From Tribonema minus (lineage: Eukaryota; Sar; Xanthophyceae; Tribonematales; Tribonemataceae): a DNA stretch of 64,000 nucleotides. This document shows positions 24,117 to 35,710 of this stretch, piece by piece; the stretch's first letter is position 1, and the number at the start of each line of letters is the position of its first letter. The stretch covers positions 310,001-374,000 of the forward strand of contig JAFCMP010000520.1 in NCBI GenBank assembly GCA_017506865.1, read 5' to 3'. Below the pieces are notes generated by a model. It saw only the letters and a list, made by a program, of their open reading frames with translations, was not told where the DNA came from and searched no databases. A program made the translations under genes and the position numbers.

Positions 24117-24320
24117 GCCTCAGGCTAGGTAGCAGCCAGAGCACAGAAAACATGAGCCCAGTACTTCAACTTCAAACAAATGTTGAAGTGTGACAGTTGT
24201 AGTTGACAAAATCAAAGCAAGCAGCAGCAACAGCACTCACAGCAACCCCACACACCACAGCCACATCCAGCGCGATCTCACTATGTTATTATGTGCAGCG
24301 AGCGCAGCCCGCCTATGTGA

Positions 24321-27300
24321 TCACGAGAAGAGCGCCTTGACCACGAACGACGCGTTCAGCCGCCGCAGGTGGCTGTACTTCTGGCCCGTGCCCACAAACA
24401 CGATCGGCTGCCCCGTGTGGTAGCACATGCTCAGCGCGGCGCCCACTTTCAGGTCCACCGTGTCAAATTTAGTAAGTATAATGCCATCGATCTGGCGCGT
24501 GTTCGCCGCGCCGGCGGCGCTCGCGCTCGCCAGCGCCTCGTTGAACATGGCCACCTGGTCGATGCCGTCGTTGCCGACGAGCGCCTCGCCGACAAAGAGG
24601 CACAGGTCGGGCGCGTTGTCCGCGACGAGGCGCCCGAGCGCCGTCATGAGCGGCTTGTTGTTCTGCATGCGCCCCTGCGCTTGCGCGCGCAGCGCGGCGG
24701 CGGCAGCAGCGGCGGCGGCGGCAGCGGCGGCGGCAGCAGCAGCGGTGGCGGCACGACAGCGGCAGAAGGAACGCAAGTGAGAAGGAGGTGCGCGTGCCGC
24801 CGTCATGTTTGTGCACAACGGGAGCGTTTGGGGAGCGTGTGTACGCTCGGTACAGCGAGGCCACGCAAGGGAGCGGAGTCCTTGTGCTGGTTCCTGCGCG
24901 CGCAGGGGATGCGTGGTCATGCGACCGCTCGCCGGCGTGTCGATGAGCGCGCGTGGCGCCGCGCTCGCGCGTGCATGCGGCGAATACCCGCAGCGACCCG
25001 AGAGATGCGACATCGGCGCGCACCGCTCGCGCACGGAAGCCCACACGACACGAGGATGGCGCCTGCTGGCACACGCGTTGCGACTCACCGCCGTGTCGAT
25101 GAGCACGCACTCGTGGCGCTGCTCGCGCGCGTGGCGCAGCGCCGCGGCGGCATCACGACCCGAGAGATGCGGCATCGCCCAGCACCGTACACTGCTAACA
25201 CGCGCACCGCTAACGCACGCAAGCCCCCACATAACATGTCCATGCCAGAGAGCGCATTCGCAATTGCACTCACCGCCGTGTCGATGAGGACGCACTCGTG
25301 GCGCTGCTCGCGCGCGTGGCGCAGCGCCGCGGCGGCGACGGCAGACGGGTCCTTGGCGTAGCCCATCTCGAAGAGCGGGACGCCGAGGCAGCGCGCGTGC
25401 ACGCGCAGCTGCTCCACGGCGCCGCTGCGGTACGTGTCGCACGCGGCGAGCATCACGTCCACGCCGCTGGTCTTGAGGTAGTAGGCGACCTTGGCGAGCG
25501 ACGTCGACTTGCCGACGCCGTTGATGCCCACGAAGACGGCGCTGTAGACGGTGCCGGCGTCGCGCGCCGCGAGCACCGCGCGCAGCAGGTCCGTGGATCT
25601 GCGGCGGCGGCGGCAGCGGCGGCGGCAGCGGCGGCGGCAGCGGCGGCGGCGGCGGCGCGGTCAGGCAACTGCGGCACGCGCACAGGACAGTTCGGGGTAC
25701 TGCAGGTAGGGCTGCGGGCGCCCTCTGAGCGTATACTACACATACACAGTCGGCTCAGTGTAGACGGCACCGGCGTCGCGCGCCGCGAGCACCGCGCGCA
25801 GCAGGTCTGTGGATCTGCGTCGGGCGGCAGCGGCGCGTGCAGTCTGGCAGTGTTGAGGTGTGCCGGCTCAAGAGGGTTCAACTTCCCAGGGCTGCTGCGC
25901 CTTTTGCCAAGTCACTGCACATGATAATAGAGACGGCGCCGGCGTCGTGCGCCGCGAGCATTGCGCGCAGCAGGTCCGTGGATCTGCGGCAGCGGCGGCG
26001 CGCGCAGCCTCGCAGTGTTAAGTTGTGCCGGCTCGAGAGCGTTCAGGGTGCTACAGGTAAAAGTCGGCAGGGCTGCAGCACCCTTTACTGGCATATACGT
26101 TGCACAGTCACAGCACATGCTGCTGTAGGCGGCGCCGGCGTCGCGTGCCGCGAGCACCGCGCGCAGCAGGTCCGTGGATCTGCGTCCGGCGGCGTCGGCG
26201 GCAGCGCGGTCAAGCGACGTATGGCACGCGTACGGGAGAGCACAGGGCACTGCCGGTACAGCTTCCGAGACGCCCTCTGAGCATCCGTTTGATGTTGCAC
26301 CGTCACAGCACATGCTACTGTAGACGGCGCCGGCGTCGCGCGCTGCGAGCACGCGCTGCCCAAACAAGAGAATGCCACGCGCTCGCGAGACGCACCAGTA
26401 CGATCCATCCATGCTTGGAGCGAAACCATCGCACAGCGCACGGGGAGCGCGCGCGGGCGCGGCGGCCACCAGCGGTGACGGCTCAGTCTAATCAACAGGT
26501 GCGATGTTTTTAGGCGACGGAGCGTCTCACACTGCTATCGGCTGCACGTGCAATGAGACGGCGCGCTCACTGTGCACTCACTTTTGCGGCATGAGGATGC
26601 GCATGATGGCCTCCTTCAGCGCCGCCTGCACCACCGTCTTCACCCTGAGAGGCAGGGCGGGGGGAGGGGCAGCGCACAGCACATGGCAGCAGCGATGATC
26701 AGCAATATGAATGTGTTGTTGCGCGTGAGCGCCGCTGACTGCGAGAGTGCGGCGCGCAGCCTGGAAACCGCCGCCGATCTTGGCAACTAGTGGGCCTGAG
26801 GCGAAAGCACATGTGGCGCTTCGGCCGCCGCTGCGAGACAGCCCTTGGCGGCCAGCGGCTGCGCAGGAGTGGATAGGAGCGTCACAATGCAGCTGAGCGG
26901 TGGGCACAAGCGCGCAAGCACGCGCAGCTGCCGCGGCGTGCACTTTTAGCCGCAACCCTGCGTGACCGCACTCTCAGCGCAGGGCGGGGTATCAGGTATT
27001 ACAACGCAACGACAATACGACGCACGTCGCTGATCGGGATGCACAGCTACACAAGATGGGAGTGCCACAAACCAGCTGAGCGGTGAGCACAAGCGCGCAA
27101 GGGCCCGCAGCTGTTGCGCCGTGCACTTCACATGCCACCAACTGAGACAGCCACCCTCTCAGCGCGGATCGGCTATGAGGTACAAATGGTCGGGCAAAGC
27201 AACATGCGACGCTTGTCGTGCAGCACTGGACAATGCTGCACAAACTGCAATGCGAGCACGCAATTCAGGCAGCACGCGAAACGGCTGGTCAGCACACGAG

Positions 27301-30189
27301 ACCGGGCTGATCAGCATGCAACACAGGCTGGTCAGCAAGCTGGGGTGGTACGTATGGTTGCGGCACTCGCGCACATGCGGTGAAGCGCCACACCGCCCCG
27401 CACGCCTACGCTCTGAGCACGTGAACAGTGTACACACAGCGTACATATGTGGGTAAAACGCTCACGAACCTCGTGAACGACACGCGCTTCTGGTCGTGCA
27501 GCGATGCGCCGACGGACCGTCAACCTATGTCGGCGACCTCTGCATGTACTTATATTTCATGGTATGGCACTCGCGTGGCTACAGAACGCGCCGCCCCGCA
27601 CGCCCTCGCTCTGAGCACGTGAACACACAGGGCACGTACTTCTATGCGGGCACAACACTCACGAACCTTGTGATCGACGCGCCCTTCTGACCTGAAGCGA
27701 TGGACTACTCTGCACGACCTGCACCCTGCGCACGCAACTCGGGGCCGTCAGCAGGCACGACACATGGTGCTACGTCCGGTCGCGGCACTCGCCTGGTGAA
27801 CGACGCGCGCTTCTGTTCGCGCAGCGACGCTCCGACGGAGCGGCAGATCTCGTCCGAGACCTCCGCATGCATATATGGTGTATGGTGCTCGCGTGATTAC
27901 TTCAAGGCGCCGCGGGATGCCCGGGGTCCAACAACGCCGCGTAACCTGCACCATCGGCGCAGAATGGGGCGGGCGCTCACCTCGTGAACGACGCGCGCTT
28001 CTGGTCGCGCAGCGACGCGCCGACGGACCGGCAGATCTCGTCCGCGACCTCCGCGGCGACGTTCCTATCCATCAGCCGCCGCCGCATGTCATCCAGCGCC
28101 GGCGCCAAATCCCCCTCGCTCAGCGCGCCCCCCCCCACCAGCGCCGACACCGCGCCCCCCAGCCACGTCCCGCGCCACCCCCCGCGCGCCGCCGCCGCCG
28201 CCGCGAGCACGGACGCCGCCGCGCCGTTGCCATCGTCGTCGCCATCGTCGCTGTCGCTGTCGTTTTCCGCCCACTGCGGCGTCTCGCCGTCTTCGGGGAC
28301 GTACGTGGCGGCGTCGCGCTGGAAGGCCGCCTCCTCGGCCGCCGCGGCGGCGCCGCCGTCGTCCTCTTTCTGCGCGCGCCGCAGCGGTGCGGGGGGACGG
28401 CGTTTGATGGTGAGGGGAGGGGTGGGCGCGGAGTCGATGCCGCAGAGATGTCGGTGTCCTTGGGTTGGGGTCAGGGTTAGGTGAAGAATGGACTTTGGGT
28501 TGGGGTCAGGCAAATGGACGCTTCCGCGTGAGGCGATCGTGCATGCGAACCGTGAGGCGCATGCCGCGGCCTCTGCGCCGCGCCCCCTGCTGGCGGCGAG
28601 GGCGCGACGAAGCGACCGCTGCAGCGCGCGCTCCAAGCCCTGACCCCACTCCCCGCCCTCACCCCTCCCCTACTGCTCCCACCACAGGAGGCGAGAGCGA
28701 CTGTCTACGCGCGACAACCCGACGGCGGCAGCGCTCCGCTCACCCGCGACCGGTCCAGCGCCGCCAGCTGCCGCCCCGTGGCGCGCCCGCCGCCCTTCGT
28801 CGGCGCCGCCATGCGCTTGCGCGACGCCTCCTCCGGCGCCGGTGTTGAAGTAGGCGTATTAGTGGGCGCCGCACTGCCGCCGGACGCGCGCCGCCGCCCG
28901 CCCTTATTGCCCGCGCGCGCCGCCAGCCGCGCGCGCGCCGCCTCCATCGCCGCCGCGTCGAGCGCACCGCCGCCGGTACTTGGTGCCGCTGCCGCTGCCG
29001 CAGCGTCTTCTTCGGCGGCAGCGTCCTGATGCCGGGCGGGGGCGGATGTGGTAGGGCGGGGTTACGTTGAATGTGCGCGTGGTTTGAGAACGGTGTCGTA
29101 GCTCAGCAGGGGGCTTCACGCGGCAACGCAGGCGGTTGCAGGTGCTGGGAGCCTGCGCCGGCTCCGCCTGCTGCCGCGCCGCGCCGCTGCGGCGCGATGC
29201 CGCACGTCAGCACTCCGCCTCGCAATCGCCGCAACTTGATGACGTCCACATACGTCACATGCAGTTGCGTACAGCAAATAAGCGGGGTGTAAGCGCTGCG
29301 CGCAGCCCTGGCACACACACACCTGCACGTCATCGCCGGCTTCCTCCTGCTGCGCAGGATGTTGCGCGCTGCGCTGCGGCCTGACATCGCGCGGAGGCGC
29401 CGGCGCTCCCTCCGCCTCCCTCAGCAGCTTGTCAAATTGCCGGTCAAAGTCCAGCTTCTCCGCGGCTGGCTGCCGCAGCTGAGAGCCGTAGCGCACCGTG
29501 AAGTCCTGCGAGAATAAAGTGATGTTGAAGTTGAAGTTTGTGCATGCGTGACAGCAGTTGCGTCACATGCTGCAGCACGCAGCAGATGAGGACTGCGAGG
29601 GTAGCGCTGCCAACACCACAACACCAAAAACATGCCATTGCACACAGTGCTTACGAGTGCAACCCATCTGTCGTAACACTTCAGCTGCTGTTTGGGCCAA
29701 CTACCTATACCTGCTGCTGGGTTTCAGCGCCAACACTCGCGAATTTCAGCTCTTTTTGGCAATCAGCAGCTAAGCCAGTGTTGCAGACGCAATGCAGAGC
29801 TCACAGCGGCGTCTGGAGGCGCCAGGTAACACACAGTGCCTTTGTGATCGAATCCACGTGTACGACACGTTGCAAGCGTACTTGAGAGTGGCGTTGCGTC
29901 GAGAGTCAATGCAAAATCAGCTCCTCACCCGCTTAATTTTGGCGAGCAGTCCCTCCACATACTGCAACGGCAGCACCTTCTGGTACACCGCCACCACCAC
30001 CAGGCCGAAGTCGTTGGCGAGAGACCATCGTACGGCGTAGTTGTCGTGCAGGAAGACGGAGCCGCCCGCTTTGCCCTCCAGCAGCACAGTGTGTATCAAC
30101 GCGTTGACGGGAGCTCCTTTAAGAGGTGTCAGCGTCCGCGACCACAACACCACTCCAGATGTGCTGAAGACCGCCACGTGATCTAGCAT
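24321..30189 (-). CDS. SRPRA: Signal recognition particle receptor subunit alpha (docking protein)
   Basis: Seven exons: 30189-29929, 29505-29323, 29025-28744, 28369-27981, 26644-26582, 25598-25274 and 24674-24321. All junction phases agree and give 618 aa, close to the usual length of about 640. Exon 1 encodes the SRX (longin-like) domain that binds SRP receptor beta ([20 protein letters not shown]). Exons 2-3 are a charged, low-complexity linker. Exons 4-5 are the N domain. Exon 6 holds GINGVGKS (P-loop, residues 417-424) and [15 protein letters not shown]. Exon 7 completes DTAGRMQ (499-505), then TKFD (569-572) and GTGQ (596-599). The protein is a GTPase at the ER that receives SRP with ribosome-nascent chains. 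The exon 4 start could shift slightly. It is divergent with eL13. Confidence 0.95.
24920..25160 (-). repeat. Two echoes of SRP receptor exon 6 3' edge
   Basis: The exon 6 end (reading HECVLIDTA plus donor) is copied at about 25084-25150 and more weakly at 24920-24980, inside intron 6. The nearer copy keeps the donor gtgagt and an almost intact core, tcgatgagcacgcactcgtg. Confidence 0.8.
25764..26365 (-). repeat. Four echoes of SRP receptor exon 6 5' edge
   Basis: Here the acceptor side is repeated: cag followed by the [15 protein letters not shown] coding start. The block ccgtggatct at 25591 recurs at 25807, 25976 and 26172. A fourth copy is recognised by gcgccggcgt at 26327 against 26132. 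Offsets are 216, 169, 196 and 195 bases. The copies together make up most of intron 5 next to exon 6. Confidence 0.85.
26890..27135 (-). repeat. Tandem intronic repeat, about 180-bp period
   Basis: A block that includes caagcgcgcaag and cgtgcactt occurs at about 26893-26945 and 27075-27133 in intron 4 of the SRP receptor gene. No exon match was found for it. Confidence 0.55.
27470..27872 (-). repeat. Echoes of SRP receptor exon 4 3' edge
   Basis: The exon 4 end (plus-strand core tcgtgaacgacgcgcgcttc at 27981) recurs at about 27796-27872, 27655-27700 (short) and 27470-27545. The outer two keep much of the 70-base coding edge. They lie in intron 4 downstream of the exon. Confidence 0.85.
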
Positions 30190-31171
30190 GGCTGCCGCTT
30201 CCTCGCTATTTGTCCCTCAAACGCTGAATCTGAAGTAAAGAAGCTGCGGTTTGAGGTGTCGACTGCCACACTGCTGGCGAAAGATGCGACAGGGTAGCGC
30301 ACGAGACGCTGCCGCTGGGACAATGGCGCACTGACAATGGGCTGGACTCTTCTGAGTGTATGGGGGCTCTTGCGCTTGTTATGCTTCTGCCGCCGCTCCT
30401 GCTGCAGCTATTGCCGTGCCGCCACCCTCTTCAGCAATTGTGGTTGCCGCTGATGTATGCTGACACAAAGCTGGTGAGCTGGCTGCCGACGCTTCGAAGC
30501 TACTTTGCTTTTGCTTCGCCCAACTCTGCCCAACTTCAAAGTCACCTCCAAACTTCCGCAGCCTTGTGGCGACCACAGGGCTTGGGGTTCCCGACACCGA
30601 CCTAGGTGCGTGCCAGGCAAGAGCGCCACGCTGGATAAATGTGCTGCGTAACGCTGGCACGATAGCGTTGGTGGCAGCACCAAATGTGGCGGGCGCATCA
30701 GCAAAAGCTGCAGAACAAAATACCAATGTCGACCTGGTGTGCTGGGCGTATGGCGTGGTGCAGTTGAGGAAGGGAGGAGCTGTAAAGCTGCAGCTAAGAT
30801 GCTGCAAGCTGCGCTGGAGCTGTCTCGTCGCAACTGTGTGTGCGCCGCGGGAGGTGCAGGGGCAGTTTGCCTGCACCTGAGCGTGTTTCGCTGGAGGCTT
30901 TCAGCATGCCTGCTTGCCAAAACTACCAACACTTTCATTGCATCAGCAACGGAAAGCAGCGATGCTGCTGACTGCATGCATTAGCTGTGCAAGCTGCAGT
31001 GGCAGCAGCCATCGAGTAGTGGATCATCGAAAGCGGCACTGAACCATAGCACCCAGGTTGCCCTCACATGTGGGATGCCAGAGCGGCTCCACAGCACATG
31101 CACAAAAACAACAATCTCATTGTATTCTTAGCTGCCCCCTTCTTAACTGCGCACAACCCCCCACAGGCACC
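30190..31171. promoter_or_regulatory. Divergent promoter region between SRP receptor alpha and eL13
   Basis: The two start codons (30189 minus, 31172 plus) face away from each other with 982 bp between them. A ccccccacag acceptor just before gcaccATGG at 31172 suggests eL13 has a 5' UTR intron and a non-coding first exon upstream. No TATA box stands out. Open frames in this region show no family resemblance. Confidence 0.55.
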
Positions 31172-34100
31172 ATGGTGAAGCACAACAACGTCATCCCCAA
31201 TGGCCACTTCCACAAGAAGTGGCAGACGCGCGTCAAGACATGGTTCGACCAGCCCATGAAGAAGAAGGCGCGGCGCATGCGGAGGGCCGCCAAGGCCGCC
31301 GCCGTCGCGCCGCGCCCGACGCAGCTGCTGCGCCCCGCTGTGCACTGCCCCACCATCAAGGCAAGCGCTCTTTTCAGTAGCGATCTATCTTGCAAAGCCT
31401 GAACACATCACGAAGTCGCTGCCCTCTCCGCGGTGCATTGCCCCACCATCAAGGCACGCTACTTTAACTGCGCGCTTTCAGCCTGTGTTGCAGAGCCTGC
31501 ACATTCCAGCTGTGAATGTGTCTCTCGCACCTATGAAGCCCTGCTGTGCACCCCAGTCCCTCCAGCGCGTTCCTTTGACACGCCACTCGCAACTTAAAAA
31601 AGAGCGCAACTTATCTTTGATGCACGAGCTGAGCCCCCGCTGTGCACTGCCCCACTGTAAAGGCGCGCTCGTGCTACTGGGTGCTCCAAGGCTTCCAACC
31701 GCTTTTACAGCGCATGTGAAGGATGTGGCCACTGTGCTGCGGCCACGTCGAAGCCATTGTGCAGTTCTCACCTTGGAAGCGGGGTGAGGGCGACAGTGCA
31801 TGGCGACGGCAGCGTGCGGCGGCGGCGGTGGCGCGGTGCCAAAGCGGCGACAGGCGTCGCTCTTTGGAGCTTAGCTCGTGCTGCGATGGTGGGGAGGAAA
31901 TCCAAGGGGCTAGTGGATGGGAGCCGCTTTGCGCCAAAGCACTGGGGGCAAGACTGCCAGCGGCGCTGCTGCTGCTGCTGCTGCTGCTGACAGTGCCACT
32001 GCCGCTGCTCCTGCATTGGCCGCTGCTGCTGCTGCCCCTTGCTGCCGTTCTAGCCACGGCATCATAGGCAGCGAGGCTCGGCTCCCGGAGGCTGGGCGCC
32101 ACTGCGATGCTAAATCCGTCTGTCTCACATTCGCAGCAGGCAGTAACAATCAAGTGCAATTCACAGCAGCTGACCCAGGCCAGCTTCCTCCCGCTCGCTC
32201 CCTCATGCGCGCAGTATAATATGAAGGTGCGCCTGGGGCGCGGCTTCACCCTGGCGGAGCTCAAGGTGAGACCTCTGCACACTTGATGTTTGTTCATTCG
32301 CTGCCACACTTGTTTGCACATGTGTGCAGTGTTACTTTGTTTTGCTTGCGTTCTCTGGTTTCAGACGCTTCTGCAGTCATTAGCGCTGAGCGTTGCTGGT
32401 CGTCATAGTGGCAGCATCATGTGGTTCATGTTACGAGCAGAGCGCAGGCCATGACCCCACGCTCCCCCCCGGGGGTAAGGGGGGGGTGGGGGGGCAGGGG
32501 GGAGGGGGGAGGGGGGGCGGCAGGGGGGAGGAGGCAGGGAGGGAGGGTCTAATGAAGGCGGCGACGGCGCACTCCAGCAGCTGTGCTGGGGCCCTTATGG
32601 AAAGGCGACCAACGCGCGGAAGCTGTTGGAGAAGCGTTGCGTGTGCGTCAGGAGGGGACGCTCGTGGCATTGGGGGGGGAGGGGGGGGGGGGGCTTGACA
32701 GGGCACTGCAACAAACCCTGTGGCATACGTTGGCAGGGCAGGACAGCAGCTGCAGCGGGGCTTGATGGCAGCGAGCATCGGAAGCGCTGCTGCCAGTCAG
32801 CCGACCCTGTGTGCCACTGCTCGGCTGCGTCGATTAGCGCTCGGCACCGTCGCGCGCCATCAACGACCATGCCCCGGGGGCGACAGCGATGCAGATTACT
32901 TGCTCCGGGCGCTTGCGGAGCGGTAGCGTCAGCTGCGGTTTGCAGCAGCGCTCTGCAGCTGCGCGCATCAGACGCCCGCCGTGTCATTTTCACACATCAC
33001 GGCAGCGAAGCGCTGCTGCCGACCACTCTCCACGAACTGTGCTCTGCCGTATCTGCTCCGATGCTCAACAGTGTTTGCCCCCCCCACCCCCCACCCCCCA
33101 CCCCTTGCTGCGCTTGCCACGAACATTGAAGGCAGGCATCTATTACTGTGTCTTCACCAGTGCGTCAAATGGTGCCCCCCCCCCCCCCTTGCTGTGCACT
33201 GCTGCGAGTGCAGGAGGCGGGCATCTCCAGGAAGGTGGCGCGGACCATCGGCATCTCCGTGGACCACAGGCGCACCAACCGTTCCGTGAGTGCCCTTGTG
33301 TTGTTTGAAGCATACCATACCTACGCGCCTCAACTTTCAAAAAAGCCCACAACCTTTTGTTGACAAAAAAGAGAATTGTGGAAGCTTGCAAGTGCCTGTA
33401 TGTTCATTGAAAATCACCTTGTGGGGTATGTTGGCTCATTGAGAAATGCTGTGCCGATGGGTGCATGTGGCGCTGTGACCGGAACCGGCGGGCAAGGGCC
33501 CAGGCGATGTTCGCCCCCAGCGTGCACTGAGGTCTTAAATTCCATGATTTCATATTGAACCCTCCGTGGACCACAGGCGCACCAACCGCTCCGTGAGTGC
33601 CCTTGATGACGTTTGTATCAAGCATACTACTGTACTTGACTTGAAATTTACGCGCGTGTCGCAGCATCTCTTGTCACTTTAGCAGGAATCGCTGCACACC
33701 CCTTGACGCCTCGCCACCGCGCCATACTCGACTCTCACAAATACCTCGCTGTAACCGCGCCTCCGCTGCTCTCGCTGCCGCTGCCGCCCCACAGCTGGCC
33801 ACCATGCAGAACAACGTCGCGCGCCTGAAGGAGTACCAGTCCAAGCTGATCATCTTCCCGCGCCGCTCCAACGCCAAGCCCAAGGCCGGCGACGCCGCGC
33901 CCGGGGACACCGCCGCCGCCGCGCAGGTCACGGGCGCCGTGATGCCGCTCACCAAGGCCGTGCCCGCAGTGGCGTTCGCCGCCGTCACGGACGAGATGAA
34001 GGCGTTCAAGGTACAGTTCTCTTGATGTGTTGTCATCTTCAAGTTGAAGTTTAGAACCCCGTACGCATCAGAACTTGAAGTTTGAAGTGTAGCCGCAGGT

Positions 34101-35343
34101 CACGGGCGCCGTGATGCCGCTCACCAAGGCGGCGCCCGCCGTGGCGTTCTCGGCCGTCACGGATGAGATGAAAGCGTGGGGGGGTTGAATGTGAAAGTCA
34201 ACATGAACTGCATTGAAAGTTCAGGTTTGATGTGTAGCAGTAGATCACGGACGCCGTGATGCTGCTCACCAAGGCCACGCCTGCGGTGGCATTCGCGGCT
34301 GTCACGGACGAGATGAAGGCATTCAAGGTAAACTCTTTTCTGTGTTTGTCATCTTGAAAATGAAGTTTGAGGCTTCAACCATGGAGCCGACACAGGATCT
34401 GCATTCACTTCATGTTTGAACTGTAGCCATGATGCCGCTTGCCAAGGCCGCGTCCGCCATGGCGTTTGCGGCTGTCACGGACGACATGGAGGCATTCAAG
34501 GTAAACTTCTTGGTTGATGTTTCTGTCATCTTCAAGTTCAAGTTTAAGACTCTAAATATGCATCTCTATTAGGGTTGCTGGACCAGGGCCCATCCAGTGC
34601 CAGTGTAATTCTGACATGCAGCGCCCTGACCAGGAGTGCTCGCTGCGGTGCTGGTACAAATTCAAGTTTCAAGTGTAGCCGTAAGGTCACAGGCGTCGTG
34701 TTGCCGCTCACCAAGGCCGTGCCCGTCGTGCAGTTTGCGGCCGTCATGGATTAGTTGAAGGCGTTCAAGGTGAAGGGGGAGGCTTTGTCATCGTTGTTAT
34801 TTTTAAATGGAAGGTTGTGAAGTGAACATCGACCTTCAAGGTTGGCACTTTTGGAGTTTCAACCTGCAATGTGCGGTAAATTTGAACTTCAAATATCAAA
34901 GAGGTAGAACTTTTAGTTATGTAGCCGCTGGCCACGGGCTACGTGAGGCTGCTCACCAAGGCCGCGCCTACATGTGCCGCCATGCAAGCAACGCAGCTGG
35001 GCAGGCTGCCCTTCTGGACCGTGGCTGACCTCTCTGTGTACTCCTTGTGCACTGGGTCCCGGGGCAGGCGCACGAGGCGCTGCGCATGGCCCGAGCTCTA
35101 AATGTACCGCCATGCAACGAATGCAGCTGGGCAGGCTGCCGCCCTTCTGGACCTTGGCTGAACCCTTCCGTTTCCCTCTGGACCTTGGCTGAACTCTTTG
35201 TGTACTCGTTTGTGCCCCTTCTCCTTGTGCACTGGTTTCTGAGACAGGCATACGAGGCGCTGCGCGTGGCTCGCTCGGACGCGCGCCTCGTGGGCATCCG
35301 CAAGAAGCAGGCTGCCGAGAAGAAGGACGCCGAGAAGGACGAG
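31172..35343 (+). CDS. RPL13: 60S ribosomal protein eL13
   Basis: Five coding exons, all phase 0: 31172-31360 ([20 protein letters not shown]..), 32215-32265 ([17 protein letters not shown]), 33214-33285 ([20 protein letters not shown]..), 33795-34010 ([18 protein letters not shown]..) and 35248-35343 ([20 protein letters not shown]..). They total 208 aa, against about 206-211 in other eukaryotes, so at most a few residues are missing. The stop was not placed: the last donor-like gtcagc may lead to a tiny terminal exon. Intron 1 uses a GC donor (AAG|gcaagc). eL13 is a structural protein of the large cytosolic ribosomal subunit. Exon edges are heavily echoed in the introns. Confidence 0.93.
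31415..31670 (+). repeat. Two echoes of eL13 exon 1 3' edge
   Basis: The exon end tgccccaccatcaag|gc at 31346-31362 recurs at about 31439-31455 and as tgccccactgtaaaggc near 31650. Both keep the GC at the donor position. Confidence 0.75.
33555..33640 (+). repeat. Echo of eL13 exon 3 3' edge and intron start
   Basis: ccgtggaccacaggcgcacc and the following caaccgctcc|gtgagtgccctt repeat the end of exon 3 (33258-33297) about 310 bases downstream. The similarity continues for some 40 bases into the intron. The copied unit therefore spans the splice site. Confidence 0.85.
34097..34980 (+). repeat. Five echoes of eL13 exon 4 3' edge
   Basis: The last 85 or so coding bases of exon 4 (from caggtcacgggcgccgtgat) recur at about 34097-34180, 34241-34329, 34424-34505, 34675-34772 and 34920-34980. 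The gagatgaa block is at 33993 in the exon and at 34165, 34310, about 34483 and about 34752 in the copies, giving offsets of 172, 145, 173 and 269. Most copies are preceded by a tgtag acceptor-like site. Copies 2-4 are followed by gta or gtg, so they look like cassette exons with both splice sites. Confidence 0.9.
35061..35100 (+). repeat. Echo of eL13 exon 5 5' edge
   Basis: gggcag|gcgcacgaggcgctgcgcat matches the exon 5 start cag|gcatacgaggcgctgcgcgt (35245 on) with its acceptor. Similarity also covers about 90 bases of intron before each, including gcagctgggcaggctgcc. This is one tandem duplication of an intron end plus exon start. Confidence 0.85.
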
Positions 35344-35710
35344 GTCAGCGCTCAACCTGCCTTCAAATTGTGTGTCGTTTGCAGTTCTGGTGTTACCGAA
35401 CATGTTGTGTTCGTGATCATTCGGATGCATGCTTCACGAGCAACCTCTGTTCAGCATGTGTGCCGTTGCATTTCTGATGCCACCAAACACGTACATGATT
35501 GTAATCATCCGAATGCATGCATTGCATGCAATCTCTGATCAGCATGCATTTCGTTTTCTGCTGCCCAACATGTTGCATTCGTAATCATGAGGAGGTGAGA
35601 CCACCGTACCTACATGCCCTGGTGCTAGGCCAGCGCTCAATCTCTGTTCAGCATGCGCTTCATTTCATGCTGCCAAACGCGTTGCTTTTGTAATTATGAG
35701 GGCGCGTTAT
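35344..35710 (+). repeat. Tandem repeats of about 100-120 bp after eL13 exon 5
   Basis: About four degenerate copies share elements such as ctctgttcagcatg, tgatgccaccaaac and gtaatcat. They occupy the last intron or 3' UTR of eL13. No coding meaning was found. Confidence 0.6.

Noticed and set aside
24369-25361. 330-codon open frame on the plus strand
   Set aside because: Antisense shadow of SRP receptor exons 6-7 and their echoes, kept open by GC-rich coding on the other strand.
24321-25442. Continuous 373-codon minus frame over SRP receptor exons 6-7
   Set aside because: It is in the wrong frame within exon 6 and reads through the intron. Splicing at 25274/24674 restores the conserved DTAGRMQ junction.
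34097-34772. Treating the eL13 exon 4 copies as constitutive exons
   Set aside because: Including them would add foreign repeats to a protein whose five-exon version already matches the family length (208 aa), and one copy carries an in-frame stop.
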